NCBI GenBank assembly: GCA_947497485.1
Contig: CANMHB010000021.1
Coordinates: 1-40,366 of the forward strand
Reading direction: 5' to 3'
Source: Flavobacteriales bacterium
GTDB taxonomy: Bacteria > Bacteroidota > Bacteroidia > Flavobacteriales_D > Crocinitomicaceae
DNA: 40,366 nt
In this document: positions 25,455-33,408 of the stretch, piece by piece
How positions within the stretch are numbered: position 1 is the first letter of the stretch
Layout: each line of letters opens with the position of its first letter
Notes under the pieces: generated by a model
Database searches by the model: none
What the model was told of the DNA's origin: nothing
The model's input: the letters and a program-made list of their open reading frames with translations, nothing else
Program-made: the position numbers and the translations under genes

Positions 25455-28400
25455 CTATTTTAGTTTAGAAACGTGACCTGTCAGTTTAACACGTTCATCT
25501 GTTGAAGGCTTTTTGTAATCTATTACCCATATGTATACCCCATCTTGAACCGAAATTCCAGTTATTCCTAAACTTCCATCCCAACCTTTATTTGAATCAT
25601 AGGATTCAAAGATTAACTCACCCCACCTGTCGTATATTGACATATGAAAATTGAAAGGGTCAAACCCACTGGTAAAAACGGGTTTAAATATATTATTAAA
25701 TTCATCACCGTCCGGAGTAAAAGAATTTGGAACATAAAAATCTGACCCACCTTCATAACCAATAATTGATTGAACTTGATCTTGACATCCATATAAATTT
25801 GAAACTGTTAATGTAACTACATATCCATTTTCGGTATTATTAAAAATATGTTCTGGACTCTCATTTGTTGACGTGCTAACATCACCAAAATCCCATTGAT
25901 AAAAGTTAGCATTTACTGAAGTATTAAAAAAAGTGATTGCTTCGGGACTAGTGGTGAAATTTATTGGGTAGGTTGTAAACGACGCGACAGGAGTTGGATT
26001 AACAATTATATTTCCCAATGCCGGAGAACTAACACAACCATTTAAAGAGTAGGTTACAGAGTATGATGTTGAACTATTTGGAGAATCAAATAAAGTTGAT
26101 GAAGTTGATATTGCTGGTGACCAATTGTACGTACCTCCTAACGGAGAAGCATTTGTTAAAAGCTGTCCCATTTCCTGACCCTCACAAATTGTATCATTGG
26201 AAATTGAAATTGTAGGAGTTACTTGCTCAATTATATTTTGACTCGTTAATGCAGAAAAACATCCATTTTGATCTGTATAAAACAAGTTATACGTTCCTGC
26301 CGCACTTACAGTTATTGACTGTGTTGTTTCTCCTGTGCTCCACGTATTGCCAGTTGTTGAACTTGAAGTTAACGTGGCTGAGCCTCCAGAACACAAGGTT
26401 GTTGGACCACTCGCTGAAATCGTTGGAGTTGCAGGTGTTGGATTTACTGTTACAACCGTTCCTGCTGAAGTAGCTGAACAGCCACCTGTATTAACTGTCA
26501 CTGTATACGTTCCTGCTGTACTTACAGTTATGGATTGTGTTGTTTCTCCTGTGCTCCATGTATTGTCAGTTGTTGAACTTGAAGTTAACGTGACTGAACC
26601 TCCAGTACACAAGCTTGTTGGACCACTCGCTGTAATCGTTGGGGTTGCAGGTGTTGGATTTACTGTTACAACCGTTCCTGCTGAAGTAGCTGAACAGCCA
26701 CCTGTATTAACTGTCACGGTATACGTTCCTGCTGCACTTACAGTTATGGATTGTGTTGTTTCTCCTGTACTCCACGTATTGTCAGTTGTTGAACTTGAAG
26801 TTAAAGTAACTGAACCTCCAGTACACAAGCTTGTTGGACCACTCGCTGAAATCGTTGGGATTGATGATGATAAATTTACTGTTACAACCGTTCCAGCTGA
26901 AGTAGCTGAGCAGCCACCAGAATTAACTGTCACTGTATACGTTCCTGCTTCACTTACAGTTATGGATTGTGTTGTTTCTCCTGTGCTCCATGTATTGTCA
27001 GTTGTTGAACTTGAAGTTAAAGTAACTGAACCTCCCGTGCACAAGCTTGTTGGACCACTAGCTGAAATCGTTGGAGTTGAAGGTGTTGGATTTACTGTTA
27101 CAACTGTTCCTGCTGAAGTAGCTGAGCATCCACCAGAATTAACTGTCACGGTATACGTTCCTGCTGCACTTACAGTTATGGATTGTGTTGTTTCTCCCGT
27201 ACTCCAAGTGTTGTCAGTTGTTGAACTTGAAATTAAAGTGACTGAACCTCCCGTGCACAAGCTTGTTGGACCACTCGCTAAAATCGTTGGGGTTGAAGGT
27301 GTTGGATTTACTGTTACAACAGTTCCTGCTGAAGTAGATGAACAGCCACCAGAATTAACTGTCACGGTATACGTTCCTGCCGCACTTATAGTTATGGATT
27401 GTGTTGTTTCTCCTGTGCTCCATATATTGTCAGTTGTTGAACTTGAAGTTAAAGTAACTGAACCTCCTGTACACAAGCTTGTTGGACCACTCGCTGTAAT
27501 CGTTGGGGTTGAAGGTGTTGGATTTACTGTTACAACTGTTCCAGCTGAAGTAGCTGAACATCCACCAGAATTAACTGTCACGGTATACGTTCCTGCTGCA
27601 CTTACAGTTATGGATTGTGTTGTTTCACCTGTGCTCCACGTATTGCCAGTTGTTGAACTTGAAGTTAACGTAACTGAACCTCCCGTGCACAAGGTTGTTG
27701 GACCACTCGCTGTAATCGTTGGGGTTGCAGGTGTTGGATTTACTGTTACAACAGTTCCTGCTGAAGAAGCTGAACAGCCTCCAGAATTAACTGTAACGGT
27801 ATACGTTCCTGCTGCACTTACAGTTATGGATTGTGTTGTTTCACCTGTGCTCCACGTATTGCCAGTTGTTGAACTTGAAGTTAAAGTGACTGAACCTCCC
27901 GTGCACAAGCTTGTTGGACCACTCGCTGAAATCGTTGGGGTTGATGATGATGATAAATTTACTGTTACAACCGTTCCAGCTGAAGTAGCTGAGCAGCCAC
28001 CAGAATTAACTGTCACGGTATATGTTCCTGCCGTACTTACAGTTATGGATTGTGTTGTTTCTCCTGTGCTCCACGTATTGCCAGTTGTTGAACTTGAAGT
28101 TAACGTAACTGAACCTCCCGTGCACAAGGTTGTTGGACCACTCGCTGAAATTGTTGGGGTTGCAGGTGTTGGATTTACTGTTACAACAGTTCCTGCTGAA
28201 GTAGCTGAACAGCCTCCAGAATTAACTGTAACGGTATACGTTCCTGCTGCACTTACAGTTATGGATTGTGTTGTTTCTCCTGTACTCCACGTGTTGTCAG
28301 TTGTTGAACTTGAAGTTAACGTAACTGAACCTCCCGTGCACAAGCTTGTTGGACCACTCGCTGTAATCGTTGGAGTAGATAAATTTACAATAGTAACCAA

Positions 28401-30005
28401 AACGGCTAAACGGATTGTAGATTCACAACCTCCAACAGTTTGAGTTGCGTAATAGGTAGTTCCGTTAACTAAAGGTGTTGATGAGATAAGAGGAATACCA
28501 CCTGTGGGTGACGAATACCATTGAATTGATGAACCAATAGCAATTAAATCAGCAATTGTTGGAGATTGATTGGAACAAAAGTTTTGTGTTTGGCTTCCCG
28601 TTGGAGAGGCCGCACTGCACAATATAACGATATTTGGACAACTACCAGAATAATCAGGTGGATTAACCATTGACAAATCAAATAATGATGCTGTACTCGA
28701 TGAACTTGAAATGTTTGATCCTAACTGAGTAGGTGCTGTTCCAACATAAGTAACATTAATATTTGTTGCCGGAGAAGTTGCATCGCTTACAATATTTGTT
28801 GAAGCACTGGAGAAAATACAATTTGTCAGCGTAAAATTGCACGGGTTTCCAAAACCAGAGGCAGCGTATATATCTTTACCATTATCACCAAAATTTCCGG
28901 AAAAAATGCAAGAGTCAGCTGTTAATGTAATTGACTTATTGGTTGAAAAGTTGCCTGTTGCTCCATTATATCTTCCTGCAATACCACCACCTCGAAATGT
29001 ACCTGATGCATTTTCATTATTGTTCCTTATAATACATCTGTTTAGATTCAAATTACCGCAAGAAACGAAAATTCCACCACCCATTATTGTATTTGATACT
29101 TGACCAATAGTATTACCATCAATGATACAGTCATTCATTACTAAGTTACCGTTATACATTGCAACTCCTCCACCGTTAACAGCAACATTGTTTGAAATCC
29201 TTGTATTTCTAACGATTACACTTGTGGTTAAATCTCCTTCTATTCTCAAACCTCCTCCATCAAAACCAATTTTATCATTATCAGCTAAAATATAATTCTC
29301 AATAACAAGATTGATATTTTTCCCATAAGCCTCAACGCCACCTGTGTAGGCTGAACCGCTCGCGTTACAAAAGGAACCTCCACCCCTTATTGTAACCTCA
29401 GATTTATCTAGAACCGAAATCGCGGGATTTCCTCCTGACTGTCCATTACCAAGAAGCATTACATTTTCAATAAGTATTCCTGTTATTGAAGAGGTTGTAC
29501 CATTAATAGTGATTGCTTGACCTGAATGACCAGGAAATTGGGTGCCATTATTTTCATACCCCTTTATACAAAGGGACTTTAATGATGTATTACTTCCTTG
29601 AATGCAAATAAAATAATCCGTTGACGATCCCGCAAATAAATGATCAAAAATTGTATTTTGATAACCGTTACCTATAATTGAAATTCCAGTCAGAGTTGCT
29701 GGAATCAAAAGATTGAAGTCATTGTAAATACCTGTTTCTACAAATATGCTATCACCAGAATTAACAACTGTTAATGCTTTGTTTAGCGTTCTGAACGGTA
29801 GTGTTAGTGTTCCAGGATTTGCATCATTCCCGATTGCACTACAAAAAACATCACCCGTAATTGAATTGTCGTTAACATAGTAGTTTGTTGCCTTGGATTC
29901 GAATGAAAATAATAGTAAAAGAAAGCACGCTGAAAATTTTAAAATAAAGGAGTTTCCTAATAATTCTAATTTAAAACTGAGTTTCTTCCAATTCTTTGTC
30001 ATCAA
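25455..30005 (-). CDS. Giant T9SS-secreted surface protein: beta-helix, Ig-like repeats, PKD, type B C-terminal domain
   Basis: A 1516-residue protein. An N-terminal signal region (about 1-39, with FSACFLLLLFSFESKA) is followed by YYVNDNSITGDVFC and a right-handed parallel beta-helix (about 40-440), with many GGG...N turns (VNGGGVAMYNGNLVMNDCIIDGN). An Ig-like module (about 450-535) precedes ten near-identical 72-residue Ig-like repeats (about 540-1260; SGPTSLCTGGSVTLTSSSTT, WSTGETTQSITVS, GTYTVTVNSGGCS). A divergent Ig-like domain, a PKD domain (FYQWDFGD, about 1345-1420) and the gliding-motility-associated C-terminal domain (FTPDGDEFNNIF, YDRWGELIFES, WDGS) complete it. Export by T9SS and a surface adhesive or structural role are expected. 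No PorP/SprF gene adjoins it. Confidence 0.92.
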   Translation of the reverse strand: MMTKNWKKLSFKLELLGNSFILKFSACFLLLLFSFESKATNYYVNDNSITGDVFCSAIGNDANPGTLTLPFRTLNKALTVVNSGDSIFVETGIYNDFNLLIPATLTGISIIGNGYQNTIFDHLFAGSSTDYFICIQGSNTSLKSLCIKGYENNGTQFPGHSGQAITINGTTSSITGILIENVMLLGNGQSGGNPAISVLDKSEVTIRGGGSFCNASGSAYTGGVEAYGKNINLVIENYILADNDKIGFDGGGLRIEGDLTTSVIVRNTRISNNVAVNGGGVAMYNGNLVMNDCIIDGNTIGQVSNTIMGGGIFVSCGNLNLNRCIIRNNNENASGTFRGGGIAGRYNGATGNFSTNKSITLTADSCIFSGNFGDNGKDIYAASGFGNPCNFTLTNCIFSSASTNIVSDATSPATNINVTYVGTAPTQLGSNISSSSSTASLFDLSMVNPPDYSGSCPNIVILCSAASPTGSQTQNFCSNQSPTIADLIAIGSSIQWYSSPTGGIPLISSTPLVNGTTYYATQTVGGCESTIRLAVLVTIVNLSTPTITASGPTSLCTGGSVTLTSSSTTDNTWSTGETTQSITVSAAGTYTVTVNSGGCSATSAGTVVTVNPTPATPTISASGPTTLCTGGSVTLTSSSTTGNTWSTGETTQSITVSTAGTYTVTVNSGGCSATSAGTVVTVNLSSSSTPTISASGPTSLCTGGSVTLTSSSTTGNTWSTGETTQSITVSAAGTYTVTVNSGGCSASSAGTVVTVNPTPATPTITASGPTTLCTGGSVTLTSSSTTGNTWSTGETTQSITVSAAGTYTVTVNSGGCSATSAGTVVTVNPTPSTPTITASGPTSLCTGGSVTLTSSSTTDNIWSTGETTQSITISAAGTYTVTVNSGGCSSTSAGTVVTVNPTPSTPTILASGPTSLCTGGSVTLISSSTTDNTWSTGETTQSITVSAAGTYTVTVNSGGCSATSAGTVVTVNPTPSTPTISASGPTSLCTGGSVTLTSSSTTDNTWSTGETTQSITVSEAGTYTVTVNSGGCSATSAGTVVTVNLSSSIPTISASGPTSLCTGGSVTLTSSSTTDNTWSTGETTQSITVSAAGTYTVTVNTGGCSATSAGTVVTVNPTPATPTITASGPTSLCTGGSVTLTSSSTTDNTWSTGETTQSITVSTAGTYTVTVNTGGCSATSAGTVVTVNPTPATPTISASGPTTLCSGGSATLTSSSTTGNTWSTGETTQSITVSAAGTYNLFYTDQNGCFSALTSQNIIEQVTPTISISNDTICEGQEMGQLLTNASPLGGTYNWSPAISTSSTLFDSPNSSTSYSVTYSLNGCVSSPALGNIIVNPTPVASFTTYPINFTTSPEAITFFNTSVNANFYQWDFGDVSTSTNESPEHIFNNTENGYVVTLTVSNLYGCQDQVQSIIGYEGGSDFYVPNSFTPDGDEFNNIFKPVFTSGFDPFNFHMSIYDRWGELIFESYDSNKGWDGSLGITGISVQDGVYIWVIDYKKPSTDERVKLTGHVSKLK
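26225..28385 (-). repeat. Ten tandem 216-219-bp repeats within the giant surface protein gene
   Basis: The same string (for example CTTACAGTTATGGATTGTG on the plus strand, at 26521 and 26737) recurs at 216 bp. Units containing a SSS or SSSS linker in place of PTPA differ slightly in length. Ten units are visible by their SGPT(S/T)LC(T/S)GG cores. The unit nearest the C-terminus diverges in its second half (NLFYTDQNGCFSA). Boundaries are approximate. Confidence 0.9.
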
Positions 30006-30128
30006 CTATAAATAAAAACCGAACTTAAAATCCAAACGTTACAATTATAATTTGGATTTATTCATATTGAACTTAATTCTTAAACAAAATACATATCAGC
30101 TGTATATTTGTTCTAATTTTATTCTAGT

Positions 30129-30977
30129 TTAGCGAGAGAACATCTTTAAAGAAAGTGATAATTTCCCACGAATTTCGGTTCGATCAATGATGTAATCTAA
30201 AAATCCGTGCTCCAATAAAAATTCAGATGTTTGGAATCCATCCGGTAATTCACGACCAATTGTTTCTTTTACAACACGAGGACCGGCAAAACCGATTAAA
30301 GCACCTGGCTCGGCTATATTGATGTCACCAAGCATAGCGAATGAAGCAGTAACTCCACCAGTCGTTGGATCAGTTAGATAAGAAATATAGGGCAAACCAG
30401 CTTCCGCTAATTGAGTTAATTTTCCCGAAACTTTAGCCATTTGCATCAATGAATAACCAGCTTCCATCATTCGAGCACCGCCCGATTTGGAGATAATCAT
30501 AAATGGTGCTTTAATTTTTATTGCCTCATCGATAGCACGAGTAATTTTCTCCCCCATTACAGATCCCATCGAACCTCCAATGAAATTAAAATCCATAGCT
30601 GCAATCACAAAATCTTGGCCATCAAGCTTTCCTTTTGCTGCGCGTATGGCATCCTTCAATCCAGTTACTTTCTGAGTCGACTTGATTCGATCTTTATATT
30701 TTTTCGTATCCTCAAATTTCAATGGATCACCCGATGATAAATCTCCACTTATTTCTTCATATTTTGAATCATCAAAGATGATTTGAAAGTATTCTTCCGA
30801 TCCTATTCTTTCATGATGCGAACAGCGCTCACAAACATAATTATGTTTTGCTAGGTCATCAGACGTATATAATGTTTTACAATTCGAACATCTAACCCAT
30901 AGTCCTTCTGGCGTTTCTTTCTTTTCACTAGTCGAGGTAGTGATACCTTCTTTATTTCTTTTAAACCAATTGCTCAT
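30129..30977 (-). CDS. accD: Acetyl-CoA carboxylase carboxyltransferase subunit beta
   Basis: A 282-residue AccD of normal length. The N-terminal zinc ribbon has Cys30-x2-Cys33 and Cys49-x2-Cys52 (CSNC...CERC). The crotonase-like core includes ISKSGGARMMEAGYSLMQMAK, YLTDPTTGGVTASFAMLGDI and EPGALIGFAGPRV. With AccA it transfers carboxyl from carboxybiotin to acetyl-CoA, making malonyl-CoA for fatty-acid synthesis in the cytoplasm. It starts 8 nt downstream of the class II aldolase gene, so the two form an operon. accA is not in the window. Confidence 0.96.
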   Translation of the reverse strand: MSNWFKRNKEGITTSTSEKKETPEGLWVRCSNCKTLYTSDDLAKHNYVCERCSHHERIGSEEYFQIIFDDSKYEEISGDLSSGDPLKFEDTKKYKDRIKSTQKVTGLKDAIRAAKGKLDGQDFVIAAMDFNFIGGSMGSVMGEKITRAIDEAIKIKAPFMIISKSGGARMMEAGYSLMQMAKVSGKLTQLAEAGLPYISYLTDPTTGGVTASFAMLGDINIAEPGALIGFAGPRVVKETIGRELPDGFQTSEFLLEHGFLDYIIDRTEIRGKLSLSLKMFSR

Positions 30978-30985
30978 TTCTCGAA

Positions 30986-32053
30986 TTATAAAGTATTAAT
31001 GTTGTTTAAATCTGAAAAAGATTGCTCTAATCGTTTATTGAAAGTTAATTCACCTTCTCGCATCCATTTTCTTGGATCATAGTATTTTTTATTTGGAACA
31101 TCGTCTCCTTCAGGATTCCCAATTTGCGTCTTTAAATAATCGATTTTCGAAGAAACATAGTCGCGAACTCCTTCGGTAAAAGCAAACTGAAGATCTGTAT
31201 CGATATTCATTTTTATAACCCCGTAACCTATTGCCTCTCTAATTTCTTCCAATGTTGAACCAGATCCACCATGAAAAACGAAATCAACCGGATTTTGAAT
31301 TGTATTGAACTTCTTTTGAACGAAATCTTGAGAATTCTTTAAAATTATTGGCGTCAATTTAACATTTCCAGGCTTATAAACGCCATGCACATTTCCGAAT
31401 GCAGCAGCTATTGTAAATCTTGGAGAAACTTTCATCAATTCTTCATAAGCATAAGCAACTTCTTCAGGTTGCGTGTATAATTTAGAGCTATCGACATCCG
31501 AATTATCGACACCATCCTCCTCGCCTCCAGTTATACCTAGTTCAATCTCCAAAGTCATTCCTATTTTGCTCATTCGAGCAAGATATTGTTTACAAATTTC
31601 AATATTCTCTGTAATCGGTTCTTCAGATAGATCAATCATGTGAGAGCTAAACAAAGGTTTTCCTGTTTCCTTGTAGAATTTCTCGCCTGCATCAAGCAAT
31701 CCATCAATCCATGGCAATAGCTTTTTTGCACAATGATCGGTATGCAGAATAACAGTTGCACCATAAGCCTCCGCTAACTCGTGCACATGTTTAGCACCTG
31801 AAATTCCTCCAAGTATAGCTGCCTTTTCATTTTCATTCGACAAACCTTTGCCTGCAAAATAATGCGCTCCTCCATTTGAAAACTGAATAATAACAGGAGC
31901 TTTTAATTTAGCAGCGGTTTCCATAACTCCATTAACAGTGCTTGTTGACGTAACATTTACAGCTGGCAAGGCAAACGCTTTCTCTTTAGCATACTTGAAA
32001 ATTGCTTGAACTTCATCTCCAGTAGCTACGCCTGGCTTAATTGAGTGGCTCAT
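30986..32053 (-). CDS. fbaA: Class II fructose-bisphosphate aldolase
   Basis: A 355-residue zinc aldolase (E. coli FbaA is 359). The start at 32053 (MSHSIKPGVATGDEV) is chosen over an in-frame ATG at 32113: it fits the family length, and a -7 promoter element lies between the two ATGs. Motifs are ILHTDHCAKKLLPW with zinc ligands, SSHMIDLSEE, LEIELGITGGEEDG, FGNVHGVYKPGNVKL, FHGGSGS and NIDTDLQFAF. It interconverts fructose-1,6-bisphosphate with dihydroxyacetone phosphate and glyceraldehyde-3-phosphate in glycolysis and gluconeogenesis. accD follows 8 nt downstream. Confidence 0.95.
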   Translation of the reverse strand: MSHSIKPGVATGDEVQAIFKYAKEKAFALPAVNVTSTSTVNGVMETAAKLKAPVIIQFSNGGAHYFAGKGLSNENEKAAILGGISGAKHVHELAEAYGATVILHTDHCAKKLLPWIDGLLDAGEKFYKETGKPLFSSHMIDLSEEPITENIEICKQYLARMSKIGMTLEIELGITGGEEDGVDNSDVDSSKLYTQPEEVAYAYEELMKVSPRFTIAAAFGNVHGVYKPGNVKLTPIILKNSQDFVQKKFNTIQNPVDFVFHGGSGSTLEEIREAIGYGVIKMNIDTDLQFAFTEGVRDYVSSKIDYLKTQIGNPEGDDVPNKKYYDPRKWMREGELTFNKRLEQSFSDLNNINTL

Positions 32054-32073
32054 AATCAGTTTTTTTGAGGCTG

Positions 32074-32081
32074 CAAAGTTA
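32074..32081 (-). promoter_or_regulatory. Putative -7 promoter element of the fbaA-accD operon
   Basis: On the minus strand TAACTTTG matches TAnnTTTG, 20 nt before the ATG at 32053. Transcription would start downstream of the longer in-frame ATG at 32113, supporting the shorter protein. Confidence 0.5.
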
Positions 32082-32150
32082 AAAAGAAAGTTCAATGATT
32101 TTCCATTATTCAATCAATAAAAAAACTTATTAAATTTTAAAATAAAAGAA

Positions 32151-32333
32151 ATGAATAATCGTTTTTCATTAAAACCATTTTGGCCTATGATGAATAAATA
32201 CACGCAAGCTTGTGCTCAAAATGATAATTATGTCAAACCTTCAAATGATTCGATCTCTTTTATTCTGATGTATAGCAAGGCAATCGAAGTTAAAAAAGGA
32301 AAAAAACATAAATTAATCATTTGCAAAAATTAA
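32151..32333 (+). CDS. Small basic protein of unknown function (60 aa)
   Basis: A 60-residue open frame starting MNNRFSLKPFWPMMNKYTQ and ending in a lysine-rich tail (VKKGKKHKLIICKN). It resembles nothing I can name. Support for a real gene is positional: a well-formed rho-independent terminator begins 4 nt after its stop codon on the same strand, and no other gene precedes that terminator. It lies between the divergent fbaA and the universal stress gene. It could alternatively be a small regulatory RNA with an incidental frame. Confidence 0.45.
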   Translation: MNNRFSLKPFWPMMNKYTQACAQNDNYVKPSNDSISFILMYSKAIEVKKGKKHKLIICKN

Positions 32334-32336
32334 GTG

Positions 32337-32364
32337 AAAGCTGTCTGAAAAGGCAGCTTTTTTT
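32337..32364 (+). terminator. Rho-independent terminator
   Basis: AAAGCTGTC (32337-32345) pairs with GGCAGCTTT (32352-32360, one G-T pair) around the loop TGAAAA, and the stem runs into a tract of T residues ending at 32364. It directly follows the 60-residue frame. Confidence 0.85.
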
Positions 32365-32449
32365 CTACCCAAAATTTTTGAAAATAATGCTTGAAAAATT
32401 AGCATAATAACATCGACAATATAGTAGAAATTTGTCTAAAATTTACGCT

Positions 32450-33337
32450 ATGAAAAACATTCTCTTTACCGACGATTTTTCAGATTTAACTCAAATAGGA
32501 TTAACTTATGCCATTGAACTAAGTATTAAATTCAAAACAAGATTGACCTTACTACACATTCATGACATTTCAGCATTATTGGCGAATCCTACTGAAATCC
32601 CCTATTTTCCAAATACAAATGGAGAGTTCCTAGAAGCTCAAAAGAAAAAAATGAAGGAACATTTCACATCTCTTACCGAAAATAAGTCAAAGGAAATTGA
32701 TGTTCAATTTGAGGCTATTGAACACACTTCTGTTTCTATTGCAATTATTGAAAAAACAGAAGAATTAAATACTGATTTACTTATTATGGGAGCACACGGA
32801 AAGAGACAATTTCAAGAATTTTTAATTGGAAGTGTTACCAAATCCGTAATTACCGATTGTCTTTGTCCAGTTCTCGTAATTCCGTTTGGCGCAAAATTTC
32901 ATTTACCAGAAAAAATTGTTTTCGCCTCTGATTTAGGAAATGACAACATAGAAGGGTTACACGCATTGGTTGATTTCTGTAAGATTTTCGATTCCAAAAT
33001 TACCATTATGCACGTTGCAACAAACTATGAATCATTTAGTATGAATACAATGAATGATTTCAAAAAGCAAATAGAAGTCGAAATAAATTATTCAAAAGTG
33101 AGCTTTGAATTCTTACTTTCAGATGATATCAATGAACGATTAGATGAGTATATTAAGGAAAACAACATCCATATGATCACGATGATTGAACATGAAAACA
33201 AAGGTTTTTTTTCTCGTTTATTCCAAAAAGACCATGTTAAAAATATGATATCACATTCTGAAGTGCCAATTCTGTGCTATAATCAAAAATACTTGGTTAA
33301 ACGCTCTTTTAATGAAGTTCCCCTTCAATTGAAATAA
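32450..33337 (+). CDS. Tandem universal stress protein (two Usp domains)
   Basis: A 295-residue protein started at ATG 32450 (MKNILFTDDFSD), which is the normal beginning of a Usp domain; an upstream TTG at 32432 would add six residues. Domain 1 (about 1-145) has the nucleotide-binding pattern MGAHGKRQFQEFLIGSVTKSV followed by CPVLVIP. Domain 2 (about 150-280) starts EKIVFASDLG but has a degenerate loop (MIEHENKGFFSRLF), so it may not bind ATP. Family members help cells survive stress or growth arrest. It is followed by uvrB after 71 nt. Confidence 0.88.
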   Translation: MKNILFTDDFSDLTQIGLTYAIELSIKFKTRLTLLHIHDISALLANPTEIPYFPNTNGEFLEAQKKKMKEHFTSLTENKSKEIDVQFEAIEHTSVSIAIIEKTEELNTDLLIMGAHGKRQFQEFLIGSVTKSVITDCLCPVLVIPFGAKFHLPEKIVFASDLGNDNIEGLHALVDFCKIFDSKITIMHVATNYESFSMNTMNDFKKQIEVEINYSKVSFEFLLSDDINERLDEYIKENNIHMITMIEHENKGFFSRLFQKDHVKNMISHSEVPILCYNQKYLVKRSFNEVPLQLK

Positions 33338-33408
33338 CTTACTTGATTAACATAGATTAAGCAAAACTCACCCTATCTTTCATTGAACTTACTTATTTTT
33401 ACAGCTGA

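Noticed and set aside
26225..28385. CRISPR-like periodic repeats
   Set aside because: The units are 216-219 bp, coding throughout and adjacent without unique spacers, and no cas genes are present.
26335..28443. A 702-codon uninterrupted plus-strand reading frame antisense to the Ig-repeat region
   Set aside because: It is a by-product of the 216-bp repeats, whose length is a multiple of three: one stop-free antisense unit gives a stop-free array. It has no domain and no signal peptide, and the minus-strand frame encodes a clear T9SS surface protein.
32054..32113. Longer N-terminus for the aldolase starting at 32113
   Set aside because: The extra 20 residues are absent from the usual family length, and a TAnnTTTG promoter element lies inside them.
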